DNA of 64,000 bases from assembly GCF_902859805.1 (NCBI RefSeq), contig NZ_CADIKC010000008.1, positions 186,001 through 250,000 on the forward strand, written 5' to 3'. How positions within the stretch are numbered: the first letter of the stretch is position 1; every line of letters begins with the position of its first letter. The translations under genes were made by a program, and so were the position numbers. Of this stretch, positions 1 to 8,482 are shown one piece after another. The notes beneath the pieces were generated by a model that saw only the letters and a program-made list of their open reading frames with translations, had not been told where the DNA came from and ran no database searches. The stretch is from Paraburkholderia sediminicola. GTDB taxonomy: Bacteria > Pseudomonadota > Gammaproteobacteria > Burkholderiales > Burkholderiaceae.

Positions 1-385
1 GTGAGCGGTTGAGCGTGCACGGAACCTCGGTCTCGCGGGTCGAGCCTGGCCGTATGCATGAAGCCATGCGACATGAATATGTAATGGTGCCTTCCGATGC
101 GAAGTTTTAAATTGATCCCTTTTGATCTCATCTTTTTCCTGAACTGCCTGCCTCGCAGTTCAGGAAAAGGCCCCCATTCACAATGGTATGACCTATCGCC
201 ATTGCCTCGTACTCGACTCGCGTCACAACAGTGCGCGCAACCAGACCTCGCGGTACGACACGAAATAGCTGCCAACCCTCCCACTCACCCTGCAAGCTAG
301 TGAGTTTTTTCGCTGGAAAATCCCGGTATTGATGTGAAAATGCGGAGTACCACTATCCAATACGTCGACGAATTCCGAGGTTGAC
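1..385. other. Non-coding leader at window edge
   Basis: No convincing gene is seen. A 67-residue open frame at 97-300 has neither codon character nor a recognisable product. The stretch contains a perfect 14-bp inverted repeat at 134-168 (listed separately), and the ribosome site GAGG about 6 bases before the sensor-kinase ATG at 386. The promoter of the kinase gene should lie here, but I cannot place it with confidence. Confidence 0.5.
134..168. repeat. Perfect 14-bp inverted repeat with 7-base loop
   Basis: Arms 134-147 (TTTTCCTGAACTGC) and 155-168 are exact reverse complements around a 7-base loop. Neither side is followed by a T-run, so it is not a textbook Rho-independent terminator. 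It could end transcription of a gene to the left of the window or form a hairpin upstream of the sensor kinase that starts at 386. Confidence 0.6.
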
Positions 386-3031
386 ATGCTTACCGTGTTG
401 ATACCACGCGTGTCCCGGGTTGCCGCCCTCAGCGTTGCCATAGCCGGCGCATCAACATTGGCAGGCCTGCTCGAGCCCGTCACGAGCTGCCTCGGCCCCG
501 TACTGGTTGTTCTGGTCGCGCATTTCTTCGACCGCAGCCTTGGGCGCCTCGCCGCAGGTTTCGTCTCGCTTGGGATCGCCGGCACGATGCTGGTTGCCGG
601 TTACCCTCCTCTGTCCTCCGGCTCGATCGGCCGTTGCGCCATCGCAATCGGCGCGGCATGGCTTTGTGCCGAACTAGTCTCCCGACGCCCCCGCCACACC
701 GAACAGCCAGACTCAACGGCCCACTCGAAGGGTGATGATTTCGATCTCAAGGATCGCCAGGTGCCAACGGCAAGCGAGAGAGAAGCCAGAGAACTCCTCG
801 ACCGGCTACCAGGCCGTTTTGCAACGCGCACAGCGGAAGATTTCGACTTCATCAATCAGCAGATTCTCGAGGAATCGGGAACGACGCTTGAAGGCATGCA
901 GAACCTCGGCTTTTTACGATTTATTCATCCCGATGACCGCGAGCGAATCAAGGAAGGCTATCTTCGCTCGATTCAGGAAAAGAGCACATTCGAAACAACC
1001 TACCGGTGGGCCGATCATGACAGCGACTATCGCTGGCGTCACTCGCGTTCCGTGCCTTATTTCAATGACGACGGAAGCGTCTACAAGTGGTACGCCGTCA
1101 ACATCGACATCGATGATCTATGCAAGTCGAGAGAGTTGATCCGTGAACGGGAAGCGCAACTGAACTGGCTGACCGAAAATGTTCCCAGCCTGCTCTGGTG
1201 GACGGACGCTCATGGTCGCCTGGAATACGTGAACAAACGCGCTGAGGACTACACCGGCCTCGCGCTTGAAGACCTGAGAGCACGTGGCTGGCTTGAGCTG
1301 GTGCACCCGGACGACGCTGCATCAATCCTTGAGGTCTGGCAAGATTCCCTCGCCAGCGGGCGGCCTTACGACTCGGTCCATCGGCTCCGCGCGGCCGACA
1401 ACACGTATCGCTGGTTTCAATGCAAAGGCACGCCCATGCGCGATGCCAACGGCGATATCGTGAACTGGTATGGACTGTCGACAGATATCCATGAGCGCCA
1501 GCTAGCTCAGGAAGTTCTTCGCACCGAAGAGCTCAATTTGCGAAGACTCGTCGATGTATTGCCCGCGATGATCTGGCGCGCCACACCCGAAGGCAAAGTC
1601 GACAGATGGAGCCAGCAGATGCTCGTCTTCATGGGAGCGACCGAAGAAGAATTCGACGGAGAAATGTTACTTCGCCGCATCCCTGAAGCAGACCGTCATC
1701 GTGTCCGCTCGCGCTGGCGGCAAGCCGTTGAGGAAGGTGTGTCGTACCAGGACACGTACCAGGTTGCAGGCGCCGATGGAACGCTGCGCTGGTATCTCGC
1801 TCGCGGCGAACCGTTTCGCGACGAAAACGGGCGGATCCTGCACTGGTTCGGCGTATGTACGGACATCGACGATCTCAAACAAGCGGAAGCCGTGCTCGAA
1901 CAGCGGGAGCACCAGCTACACGAACTGATCGAGACCATTCCCGCCATGCTCTGGAGCAATGACCCACAAGGGGGGCTCACTTACATCAACCGGAAAATCG
2001 TCGAATTCGTTGGCCTGGATCTTTCGCAGCTCGCGGGCCCCGGCTATCAGAAAACCTGTCATCCCGACGACGTGGACGCCATGGTTCAGTCGTGGAAACG
2101 GTCGGTCGAGACCGGCGAACCGTACTGCCACGCTGCCCGGCTTCGCCGGAAAGACGGGACTTACCGGTGGCACCAGCATACGGGTGAAGCAATGAGGGAC
2201 GCCGACGGCAACATTGTTCAATGGTATGGACTCAGTCTTGATATCGACGAACGCAAGCGTGCAGAAGACCGGCTCAGACACACCCAGGCTGAACTTGCCC
2301 GGGCAACCCAGATTGCCACGGTTGCAGAACTCTCCGCCTCCATCGCGCACGAGCTCAATCAGCCTCTCACGTCCGTTATCGCCAACGCACAGGCTTGCAA
2401 CCGGTGGCTCGCGGCGTCGCCGCCCAATTTGCGCGAAGCCAGGACTTCAGCGGAAAGCGTCGTTCGGGATGCCCATTCCGCCGACGAGACGATGAAAAGC
2501 ATCCGCGCGCTGTTCAAGAGCCAATCATTCCAGAAGCGCAAACGTAACGTGAAAGACATGGTTCTCGAATCCGTGCGGCTGCTACGGGAAGACGTAAGCT
2601 GGCATGCCGCCGACATCGACCTCGATTTACCTGATGGCCTGCCGCCAGTGTTCGTCGACCAGATACAGATCCAGCAAGTCCTGCTCAATCTGATCACGAA
2701 CGGCATAGAGGCCACGGAAAATTCAGGGCGCGCACCCAGGATTCTCATTACTGCACGGGAGCTTCAGGACGGCGCCGTGCAGCTTGAGGTGGTCGATAAC
2801 GGTTCAGGTATCGTGGGTGGCGACAGCATATTCGACGCATTCGTCACGACCAAGAGCAAGGGAATGGGCATCGGACTGGCAGTGTCCCGCTCTATTATCG
2901 AAGCCCATGAGGGTTATCTCATTGGCGCCAATAACCCGGGCTACGGATCGACCTTTAGCGTCGTTCTGCCAGCCCTGAGCGACGACGCGGCGTATCCGGA
3001 CGTCGAGACCAGCGGAGCAGCCGGTATCTGA
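386..3031 (+). CDS. Membrane sensor histidine kinase with four PAS domains
   Basis: This 881-residue protein is a signal-transducing histidine kinase. The first ~100 residues are hydrophobic, with three or four likely membrane segments. Four successive PAS/PAC units follow (about 145-250, 255-375, 380-500 and 505-630), each ending in a W-Y/F-G/A-x-(D/N)I-D-type PAC strand and most carrying an HPDD turn. The phospho-acceptor is His655 in AHELNQPL. The ATPase part shows the N box around Asn772, DNGSGI from Asp804, and a glycine-rich GMGIGLAVS box. There is no receiver domain, and no response-regulator gene is adjacent, so its partner is unknown. Repeated PAS units suggest redox, light or small-molecule sensing, but no haem or flavin ligand can be assigned. 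GAGG before the ATG supports the start. Confidence 0.93.
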   Translation: MLTVLIPRVSRVAALSVAIAGASTLAGLLEPVTSCLGPVLVVLVAHFFDRSLGRLAAGFVSLGIAGTMLVAGYPPLSSGSIGRCAIAIGAAWLCAELVSRRPRHTEQPDSTAHSKGDDFDLKDRQVPTASEREARELLDRLPGRFATRTAEDFDFINQQILEESGTTLEGMQNLGFLRFIHPDDRERIKEGYLRSIQEKSTFETTYRWADHDSDYRWRHSRSVPYFNDDGSVYKWYAVNIDIDDLCKSRELIREREAQLNWLTENVPSLLWWTDAHGRLEYVNKRAEDYTGLALEDLRARGWLELVHPDDAASILEVWQDSLASGRPYDSVHRLRAADNTYRWFQCKGTPMRDANGDIVNWYGLSTDIHERQLAQEVLRTEELNLRRLVDVLPAMIWRATPEGKVDRWSQQMLVFMGATEEEFDGEMLLRRIPEADRHRVRSRWRQAVEEGVSYQDTYQVAGADGTLRWYLARGEPFRDENGRILHWFGVCTDIDDLKQAEAVLEQREHQLHELIETIPAMLWSNDPQGGLTYINRKIVEFVGLDLSQLAGPGYQKTCHPDDVDAMVQSWKRSVETGEPYCHAARLRRKDGTYRWHQHTGEAMRDADGNIVQWYGLSLDIDERKRAEDRLRHTQAELARATQIATVAELSASIAHELNQPLTSVIANAQACNRWLAASPPNLREARTSAESVVRDAHSADETMKSIRALFKSQSFQKRKRNVKDMVLESVRLLREDVSWHAADIDLDLPDGLPPVFVDQIQIQQVLLNLITNGIEATENSGRAPRILITARELQDGAVQLEVVDNGSGIVGGDSIFDAFVTTKSKGMGIGLAVSRSIIEAHEGYLIGANNPGYGSTFSVVLPALSDDAAYPDVETSGAAGI

Positions 3032-3347
3032 GCGGGGCATCGTGGCGCAGGACGAATAAGGGACGCCCTCCACAATCATGTAATAGCGGCCTGCCAGTCT
3101 GCTACCTATCATCCAGTCAAGGTCGAGGGTTAGCTCTAACCCCGGCCAATCATATAAGCCTGAGGGCAATCCACTGGTGCTGCATGACCAGAGATTGATC
3201 GCACACGGCATCTTTTCAGGCATTCGACGTCGCTGGCTGACCGGAATGCGCATGAAGGTCGTTTGACTATGACATGGAGCTTTCTGTTGCGTTTCAGCTC
3301 CATTGCAGACACTCATTTTTGTCTAACGAGAATCGAGGAACCGCATC
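3032..3347. other. Intergenic region upstream of DUF3331 gene
   Basis: 316 bases without a plausible gene. The one notable element is the TGTAATAG...CTATCATC motif at 3079-3113, which recurs with identical spacing upstream of the pyruvate oxidase gene at 4060. No terminator with a T-run is visible after the kinase gene. Confidence 0.5.
3076..3113 (+). promoter_or_regulatory. Shared promoter/operator-like motif, copy 1
   Basis: TGTAATAG (3079-3086) and CTATCATC (3106-3113) are separated by exactly the same distance (27 bases start to start) as TGTAATAG and CTACCATC at 3888-3922. The bases between them also agree in part (C-S-GCCT near the left block). The spacing suits a two-block promoter read by an alternative sigma factor, or a two-half-site operator. 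It lies about 235 bases before the DUF3331 start, so the transcript would carry a long leader. Confidence 0.45.
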
Positions 3348-3740
3348 ATGCAAGCTCCCTTTGAAACAGACAGAACGTGGCAGTCAACCATGGCGCTCCT
3401 CTCGAATGAAAGCGAAATACAGGCACCGGTTGTGTCCACTTGTCTGCGTCGGCAGGGCGGCGAAAGCGACTTCCGCAAATGCGTTATCCGGGTGCTGGAG
3501 CGCAGCGGGCGGAGCTCGGCAACGGTCGCGTGGAGCGACGCGACGTCCTGCTGCTACGGCGAGCAGCATTGGCTGCGCTGCGTCGCGAAGAAAGCCGGCG
3601 TTTGCGCCCTGAGCGGCCAGGCCATTAAGAGAGGCCATGCCGTATATCGACCCAAGCGGGTTCAACCTACACCACTCAACATCGAAGCGATGATTCTGGC
3701 CACGGTCCTCGAAGCGGTCTCTCTGGAAGAAGGCTTCTGA
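3348..3740 (+). CDS. DUF3331 domain-containing protein
   Basis: 130-residue protein of unknown function. The second half carries the features I associate with DUF3331, a small family found mainly in Burkholderia-type bacteria: CVIRVLER, W-x-DATSC-x-YG-x-Q-x-W, CALSG, VYRP and P-x-N-x-x-AM. These positions match a second copy in this window at 22545-22949, which sits in an operon with an AraC regulator. Conserved Cys residues hint at metal binding or a redox role, but nothing is established. No signal peptide or membrane segment is seen. GAGGAA upstream of the ATG supports the start. The gene stands between the sensor kinase and a pyruvate oxidase, and shares an upstream motif with the latter. 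Confidence 0.8.
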   Translation: MQAPFETDRTWQSTMALLSNESEIQAPVVSTCLRRQGGESDFRKCVIRVLERSGRSSATVAWSDATSCCYGEQHWLRCVAKKAGVCALSGQAIKRGHAVYRPKRVQPTPLNIEAMILATVLEAVSLEEGF

Positions 3741-4059
3741 CGATTCAGATCCGGTCAATGCCTTGAGCGGGCCCGCCTCTGTCATCGGTCGCCATCCGAA
3801 CTTCGCTTCGACGCGCACATTGTCCGCCTTGCGCGCCTCTCGCGCACATCGAATATGAATTGACTCGCGAGTCCCGTACCAGCTTCATGTAATAGCCGCC
3901 TCCAGGGCGGCCAACTACCATCAGAAAGTCGCATAACGAAGCAGGGTTTCCATCGTCCCCTTTCAAATGGACGACGCGCTCACGCAGGATGGATGCGTTT
4001 CTTTCGTCTCTTCTGACCGCATCCGATCGGCAGCAATTCTTAATCTATGGAGATGTGAA
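3741..4059. other. Intergenic region upstream of poxB copy 1
   Basis: 319 bases. An open frame continuous with the downstream gene begins at 3967, but its first 31 residues have no counterpart in the paralogue. The region holds the second copy of the TGTAATAG motif (3888-3922) and a short GCGGGCCCGC palindrome near 3768, close to the end of the DUF3331 gene. Confidence 0.45.
3885..3922 (+). promoter_or_regulatory. Shared promoter/operator-like motif, copy 2
   Basis: TGTAATAG at 3888-3895 and CTACCATC at 3915-3922, in the same geometry as copy 1 at 3079-3113. It lies about 140 bases before the chosen start of the pyruvate oxidase gene. Two copies 800 bases apart, each before a separate gene, argue for co-regulation of the DUF3331 gene and poxB by one factor. 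The factor is not identified. Confidence 0.45.
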
Positions 4060-5781
4060 ATGGCAACGATAGCTGCCGACTACATGGTTGGTGCACTGGT
4101 CAATGCGGGCGTAAAGCGTGTGTTCGGCGTGGTGGGAGATTCGCTGAATGGATTCACGGATTCTCTGCGCCGGGAAGGTTCAATCGAATGGGTTCACATG
4201 CGCCACGAGGAAAGCGCGGCTTTCGCCGCCGGCGCCGAAGCGCATCTCACGGGGCAACTCGCAGTCTGTTGCGGAAGCTGCGGCCCGGGGAACCTGCATC
4301 TGATCAACGGTTTGTTCGACTGCCAACGCAGCGGCGTTCCTGTGCTCGCTATCGCCGCGCATATTCCAAGTTCGGAAATCGGCATCGACTATTTTCAGTC
4401 GACTCATCCCGAAGTGCTCTTCAAGGAATGTAGTCACTACGTCGAACTCGTCACCCATCCCGACCAGTTGCCGCAAATTCTGAGCCGTGCGATCCGGACG
4501 GCCGTTGCACGTAAAGGTGTCGCTGTTGTCGTGATACCTGGCAATGTGGCGCTCGGGCCGCTCACAAAACCTGCGCCGAAATGGAGCGCACCGTCCGCTC
4601 CGATGATTCGCCCCGCAGACGCCGACATCGCAAAACTCGCCCTACTGTTGAACCAGTCGTCGCGCGTAACCTTGCTTTGTGGAGCGGGTTGCAAGGATTC
4701 GCACGCGGAAGTCGTAGAACTCGCCCGCAAGTTGCAGGCGCCAATCGTGCACTCGCTGCGAGGCAAGGAGTACATCGAATACGACAACCCGTTCGATGTG
4801 GGCATGACAGGCCTTGTCGGATTCTCCTCCGGATATTCCGCGATGAAGAGCTGCGACATGCTCCTGATGCTGGGTACCGACTTTCCTTATCGGCAGTTTT
4901 ATCCGGAGGGCGTGACGATCGCGCAAGTCGATACACGGGCGGAAGCCCTCGGCAATCGATGCCCGATCGAGCTTGGCGTATTGGGAACGGTCAAGGATAC
5001 GCTCACCGAACTGCTCCCCATGGTTCAGCAGAATACGGACAGCAGCTTCCTCAATCGCGCGCTCGACGACTATCGCAAGGCTCGCGCAAATCTGGATTCC
5101 CTGGCTGAGCCGGAAGCGGGCAGCAGCACCATTCATCCGCAATACGTGACCCGGCTCGTCAGCGAACTCGCCAACGAGGATGCCATCTTCTCCTGCGACG
5201 TCGGCACCCCCATCGCATGGACAGCCCGATATCTGAAGATGAACGGCAAACGGCGCCTGGTGGGTTCGTTCAATCATGGCTCGATGGCCAACTCGCTCCT
5301 CCATTCGATTGGCGCGCAAGCCGCTTTCAGGGACCGGCAGGTGATTTCGATGTCGGGCGACGGCGGCTTCACCATGATGATGGGTGAATTTCTCACGCTG
5401 ATTCAGGCAGGCTTGCCGGTCAAAGTCGTCGTGCTCAACAACGGAACGCTGGGCTTCGTGGAAATGGAGATGAAGGCCAGTGGCTTCGTCGATACGGGAT
5501 GCGATCTGAAAAATCCGAACTTCGCCGCGATGGCCAATGCGATCGGAATCAAAGGCATACGGGTCGAGCACCCGGCGGAGCTGGAAGGCGCGCTAAGCGA
5601 AGCATTCGCCCATCCGGGCCCGGCGCTCGTCGATGTAGTAAGCGCGCGTCAGGAGCTCGTGATGCCCCCCTCGACCAGCGCCGACCAGGCTTACCACTTT
5701 GGCTTGTTCATGCTTCGTGCCGTCATGGACGGTCGCGGTCAGCAGCTCATCGACCTCGCCAAGGTCAATCTGTTCCGGTAA
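4060..5781 (+). CDS. poxB: PoxB-type thiamine-pyrophosphate pyruvate oxidase, copy 1
   Basis: The 573-residue product is close in length to E. coli PoxB, the peripheral membrane enzyme that oxidises pyruvate to acetate and CO2 and passes electrons to ubiquinone. The N-terminal TPP domain has the catalytic Glu in RHEESAAFAA and the GSCGPGN loop. The C-terminal TPP domain carries GDGGFTMMMGEF and NNGTLGF. The tail (FGLFMLRAVMDGRG... LAKVNLFR) matches the lipid-activated C-terminus of E. coli PoxB as I remember it. I chose the ATG at 4060 because GGAG precedes it and homology with the third copy begins there; the frame stays open back to 3967. An MFS transporter gene follows after 51 bases, probably in the same operon. 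Sulphoacetaldehyde- or acetolactate-type activity is a less likely alternative. Confidence 0.9.
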   Translation: MATIAADYMVGALVNAGVKRVFGVVGDSLNGFTDSLRREGSIEWVHMRHEESAAFAAGAEAHLTGQLAVCCGSCGPGNLHLINGLFDCQRSGVPVLAIAAHIPSSEIGIDYFQSTHPEVLFKECSHYVELVTHPDQLPQILSRAIRTAVARKGVAVVVIPGNVALGPLTKPAPKWSAPSAPMIRPADADIAKLALLLNQSSRVTLLCGAGCKDSHAEVVELARKLQAPIVHSLRGKEYIEYDNPFDVGMTGLVGFSSGYSAMKSCDMLLMLGTDFPYRQFYPEGVTIAQVDTRAEALGNRCPIELGVLGTVKDTLTELLPMVQQNTDSSFLNRALDDYRKARANLDSLAEPEAGSSTIHPQYVTRLVSELANEDAIFSCDVGTPIAWTARYLKMNGKRRLVGSFNHGSMANSLLHSIGAQAAFRDRQVISMSGDGGFTMMMGEFLTLIQAGLPVKVVVLNNGTLGFVEMEMKASGFVDTGCDLKNPNFAAMANAIGIKGIRVEHPAELEGALSEAFAHPGPALVDVVSARQELVMPPSTSADQAYHFGLFMLRAVMDGRGQQLIDLAKVNLFR

Positions 5782-5832
5782 GACAGTCCGCACGCGTGTA
5801 GGGACCGTTATCTACGCAATGGGAAGCGAACC

Positions 5833-7107
5833 ATGTCCAGCAAAATCGCCGGCACTGTAGATGCTCCATCCGAGCGCGAGCCCATCCACATGGGGTTCGT
5901 CATCGCCTGGCTTTTCTGTGCCGCGTTCTACTTCATGCAGTACATGCTGCGCTCCGCGCCGGGCGTGATGGTGCCCGAGCTGAGTGCGGCATTCGCGCGT
6001 GATGCGCTGGGTGTGGGCGCACTCGTCGGCCTGTACTACTACACCTATGCGCTGTTCTCGATTCTTTGCGGCGCGCTGCTCGACCGGCTCGGCGGCAAGG
6101 CGGTCATTCCGGCCGGCATCGTTCTCGTGGCTGCGGGGGCGGTGCTGTTTGGCCTCGGCAGCGTAGAGGCCGCGCAGGTCGGGCGCCTGCTGCAAGGCGC
6201 GGGGTCGGCGTGCGGCTTTATCGGCGCGGTGTATCTCGCCACGCACGGCTTTCCTCCACGCTCGCTTGCGACGGCGGTAGGGTTCACCCAATGCTTCGGC
6301 ATGCTGGGCGGCTCCGCCGGTCAGTTCGCCGTTGCGCCGCTGATTCACGGCCTCATCACATGGCAGCAATTCTGGTGGCTGTCCGGCCTCGTGATCTTTG
6401 TGATCGCCGTACTGGTGCTATTCGTGACGCCGGCAGGCCATGACGACAGCCCGGCCAGCCAGGGCTCGTGGCTGAAGATGTTCGCGCCGTACAAGCAGGT
6501 GCTCACGAATCCGCAGTCCTACCTGTGCGGCTTCTGCGCCGGCCTGCTGTTCCTGCCGACCACGATTGGCGACATGATCTGGGGCATTCCATTCCTGCAC
6601 AGCGGTCTCAACGTCAGCTATGGAGAGGCCGTCAATCGCGCGAGCATGGTGCCGCTCGGCTGGGTGATCGGCTGCCCGTTGCTGGGCTACCTGGCCGACC
6701 GTCTGGGCCGCCGCAAGCCGGTATTGATCGGCGGTGCGCTGTTGATGCTGGTGTCGGCCACCGGCATTTTCTATCTGCCGGCCGGCGTGGCGCCGCCTTA
6801 CGTGCTCGGCCTGTTGCTCGGCATCGGCTCGGGTGCGGCGATGCTGCCCTACACGGTGATCAAGGAAGTCAACCCCGACAACGTGAAAGGCAGCGCCAGC
6901 GGCGCGATCAATTTCCTGGTGTTCACGTTCAGCGCGTTGCTCACGCCCGTGTACGGCAAACTGCTCGCCCATCATGCGAACGGCGGCACAATGGACCTGT
7001 CCACATTCCGGGACGCCGGTACGTGGCTGCTCGGTGGCATCGTGCTGGCCATGGTGCTCGCTATATTCATACGCGAGACCGGACCGCGTGGACGCGCGAA
7101 CGCGTGA
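5833..7107 (+). CDS. MFS transporter
   Basis: 424-residue major facilitator with about 12 membrane segments after a soluble N-terminus of some 20 residues. The cytoplasmic loop motifs DRLGGK (loop 2-3) and DRLGRRK (loop 8-9) mark the two six-helix halves. GGGAAG precedes the ATG. It begins 51 bases after the pyruvate oxidase gene on the same strand with no terminator between, so co-transcription is likely and a carboxylate such as pyruvate or acetate is an attractive substrate. The sequence alone does not establish specificity, and the family also contains sugar-phosphate and drug carriers. The C-terminus ends a few dozen bases before a convergent operon. Confidence 0.9.
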   Translation: MSSKIAGTVDAPSEREPIHMGFVIAWLFCAAFYFMQYMLRSAPGVMVPELSAAFARDALGVGALVGLYYYTYALFSILCGALLDRLGGKAVIPAGIVLVAAGAVLFGLGSVEAAQVGRLLQGAGSACGFIGAVYLATHGFPPRSLATAVGFTQCFGMLGGSAGQFAVAPLIHGLITWQQFWWLSGLVIFVIAVLVLFVTPAGHDDSPASQGSWLKMFAPYKQVLTNPQSYLCGFCAGLLFLPTTIGDMIWGIPFLHSGLNVSYGEAVNRASMVPLGWVIGCPLLGYLADRLGRRKPVLIGGALLMLVSATGIFYLPAGVAPPYVLGLLLGIGSGAAMLPYTVIKEVNPDNVKGSASGAINFLVFTFSALLTPVYGKLLAHHANGGTMDLSTFRDAGTWLLGGIVLAMVLAIFIRETGPRGRANA

Positions 7108-7111
7108 AGAC

Positions 7112-7152
7112 GCGCCAGGTTCTTCAGCAAGCTCGAGCCTTGAAGCTGGCGC
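7112..7152. terminator. Inverted repeat between convergent genes
   Basis: GCGCCAG (7112-7118) pairs with CTGGCGC (7146-7152), and inside it CTTCA (7122-7126) pairs with TGAAG (7141-7145). It sits in the 51-base gap between the MFS stop (7107) and the convergent acyl-CoA dehydrogenase stop (7159), the expected place for a two-way terminator. A T-run is lacking on both sides, so the activity is uncertain. Confidence 0.5.
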
Positions 7153-7158
7153 TATCCG

Positions 7159-8403
7159 TTACACCGACGGCGTCAGGTAAGGATTGTCCTTGCCCGGCGC
7201 ATAGGGCTGCGTCTTGAGCTCCATCCGTGCAATGCTCTGCAGGTGGACCTCGTCCGGGCCATCCGCGAAGCGCAATGCACGGCCCCACGTCCAGCTATCG
7301 GCCAACGGCGTGTCGGGGCTCAGCCCCATCGCGCCGAACACCTGCATCGCCCGCTCGCAAACGGCGGTGTGAACAGTCGGCACGAGCGCCTTGATCATCG
7401 AGATCTCCTTGCGTGCGTCTTTCGCACCCACGTTGTCGATCATCCACGCGGCCTTGAGAACGAACAGCCTTGCCTGGTCGATTTCGATTCTGGACTTCGC
7501 GATCCACTCGGCGACTGTCCCATGTTCGAACAGCGTTTTGCCGAATGCCGTACGCGCCTGGGCCCGCTCCACCATCAATTCGAGCGCCAGTTCCGCGGCG
7601 CCGATCGAGCGCATGCAGTGATGAATCCGTCCCGGCCCAAGACGCGCCTGTGCCAGTGCAAAACCACTGCCCTCTTCACCGAGAAGATTCGATCGCGGCA
7701 CGCGCACGTTTTTGAACTCGATCTCGCAGTGGCCTTCCGGCGCCACGTGATTGACCACCGGAATATTGCGGATCACCTTGACACCGGGTGTATCGCGGGG
7801 CACAAGAATCATGCTCTGCTGACTGTGGCTCGGCGCGTCCGGATCCGTTTTGCCCATCACGATGAAGATCTGGCAATTCGGATGGGCTGCATTCGTGATG
7901 AACCATTTGCGGCCATCGATGACATAGTCGTCCCCGTCACGACGAATCGACGTGGTGATATTGGTCGCGTCCGAAGAAGCCACCGCCGGCTCCGTCATCG
8001 CAAACGCCGAACGGATCTTGCCGTCGAGCAATGGCTTGAGCCACTTCTCGCGCTGAGCGGGCGTGGCAAACATATGGAGCAATTCCATATTGCCCGTATC
8101 CGGCGCATTGCAGTTGAACACCTCGGACGCCCACGACACCCGCCCCATGATCTCAGCGAGCGGTGCGTATTCGAGATTGGTCAGGCGGGTACCGGGCTCG
8201 TCATCGCGCAGATGCGGCAGGAACAGGTTCCAGAGACCCTCTTCACGCGCCTTGTCCTTCAAGGTCTCCATAAAGGAAACCGGATACTGACCGGCACTCA
8301 CTTCATCGTGCCATTGCCGGATGCGCGGAACGATGTGCGTGTCCATGAACGCACGCACCTGGGTGCGCAGCGCTTCGACTTTCGGGCTGTATGCAAAGTC
8401 CAT
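7159..8403 (-). CDS. Acyl-CoA dehydrogenase (ACAD10/11 and LvaC-like)
   Basis: 414-residue flavoprotein of the acyl-CoA dehydrogenase family. The flavin-contact loop AMTEPAVASSDATNI, the central beta-domain and the C-terminal helical domain with PDEVHLQSIARMEL are all present. Sequence type and context match the subfamily fused to a kinase-like domain in animal ACAD10/ACAD11 and free-standing as LvaC in Pseudomonas putida. That subfamily acts on 4-phosphoacyl-CoA during 4-hydroxy-acid breakdown. It is the last gene of a minus-strand set: histidine phosphatase, phosphotransferase, SDR, then this gene. GGAAGAG precedes the ATG. An ordinary fatty acyl-CoA dehydrogenase is possible but fits the neighbours less well. 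Confidence 0.88.
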   Translation of the reverse strand: MDFAYSPKVEALRTQVRAFMDTHIVPRIRQWHDEVSAGQYPVSFMETLKDKAREEGLWNLFLPHLRDDEPGTRLTNLEYAPLAEIMGRVSWASEVFNCNAPDTGNMELLHMFATPAQREKWLKPLLDGKIRSAFAMTEPAVASSDATNITTSIRRDGDDYVIDGRKWFITNAAHPNCQIFIVMGKTDPDAPSHSQQSMILVPRDTPGVKVIRNIPVVNHVAPEGHCEIEFKNVRVPRSNLLGEEGSGFALAQARLGPGRIHHCMRSIGAAELALELMVERAQARTAFGKTLFEHGTVAEWIAKSRIEIDQARLFVLKAAWMIDNVGAKDARKEISMIKALVPTVHTAVCERAMQVFGAMGLSPDTPLADSWTWGRALRFADGPDEVHLQSIARMELKTQPYAPGKDNPYLTPSV

Positions 8404-8482
8404 TTTTACTCTTCCATAATCTGATTAGTGTCGTCGAGGCATGGGTCAAACGCGCGGCCTATAGCGTGCCTCGACCCCATGA

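Noticed and set aside
80..112. TGTAAT upstream of the kinase as a third copy of the TGTAATAG motif
   Set aside because: The second block CTAYCATC is absent at the required distance; the same holds for TGTAAT at 17446.
97..300. 67-residue open frame before the sensor kinase
   Set aside because: No ribosome site, no family features, and it spans the 14-bp hairpin; it reads like chance in non-coding DNA.
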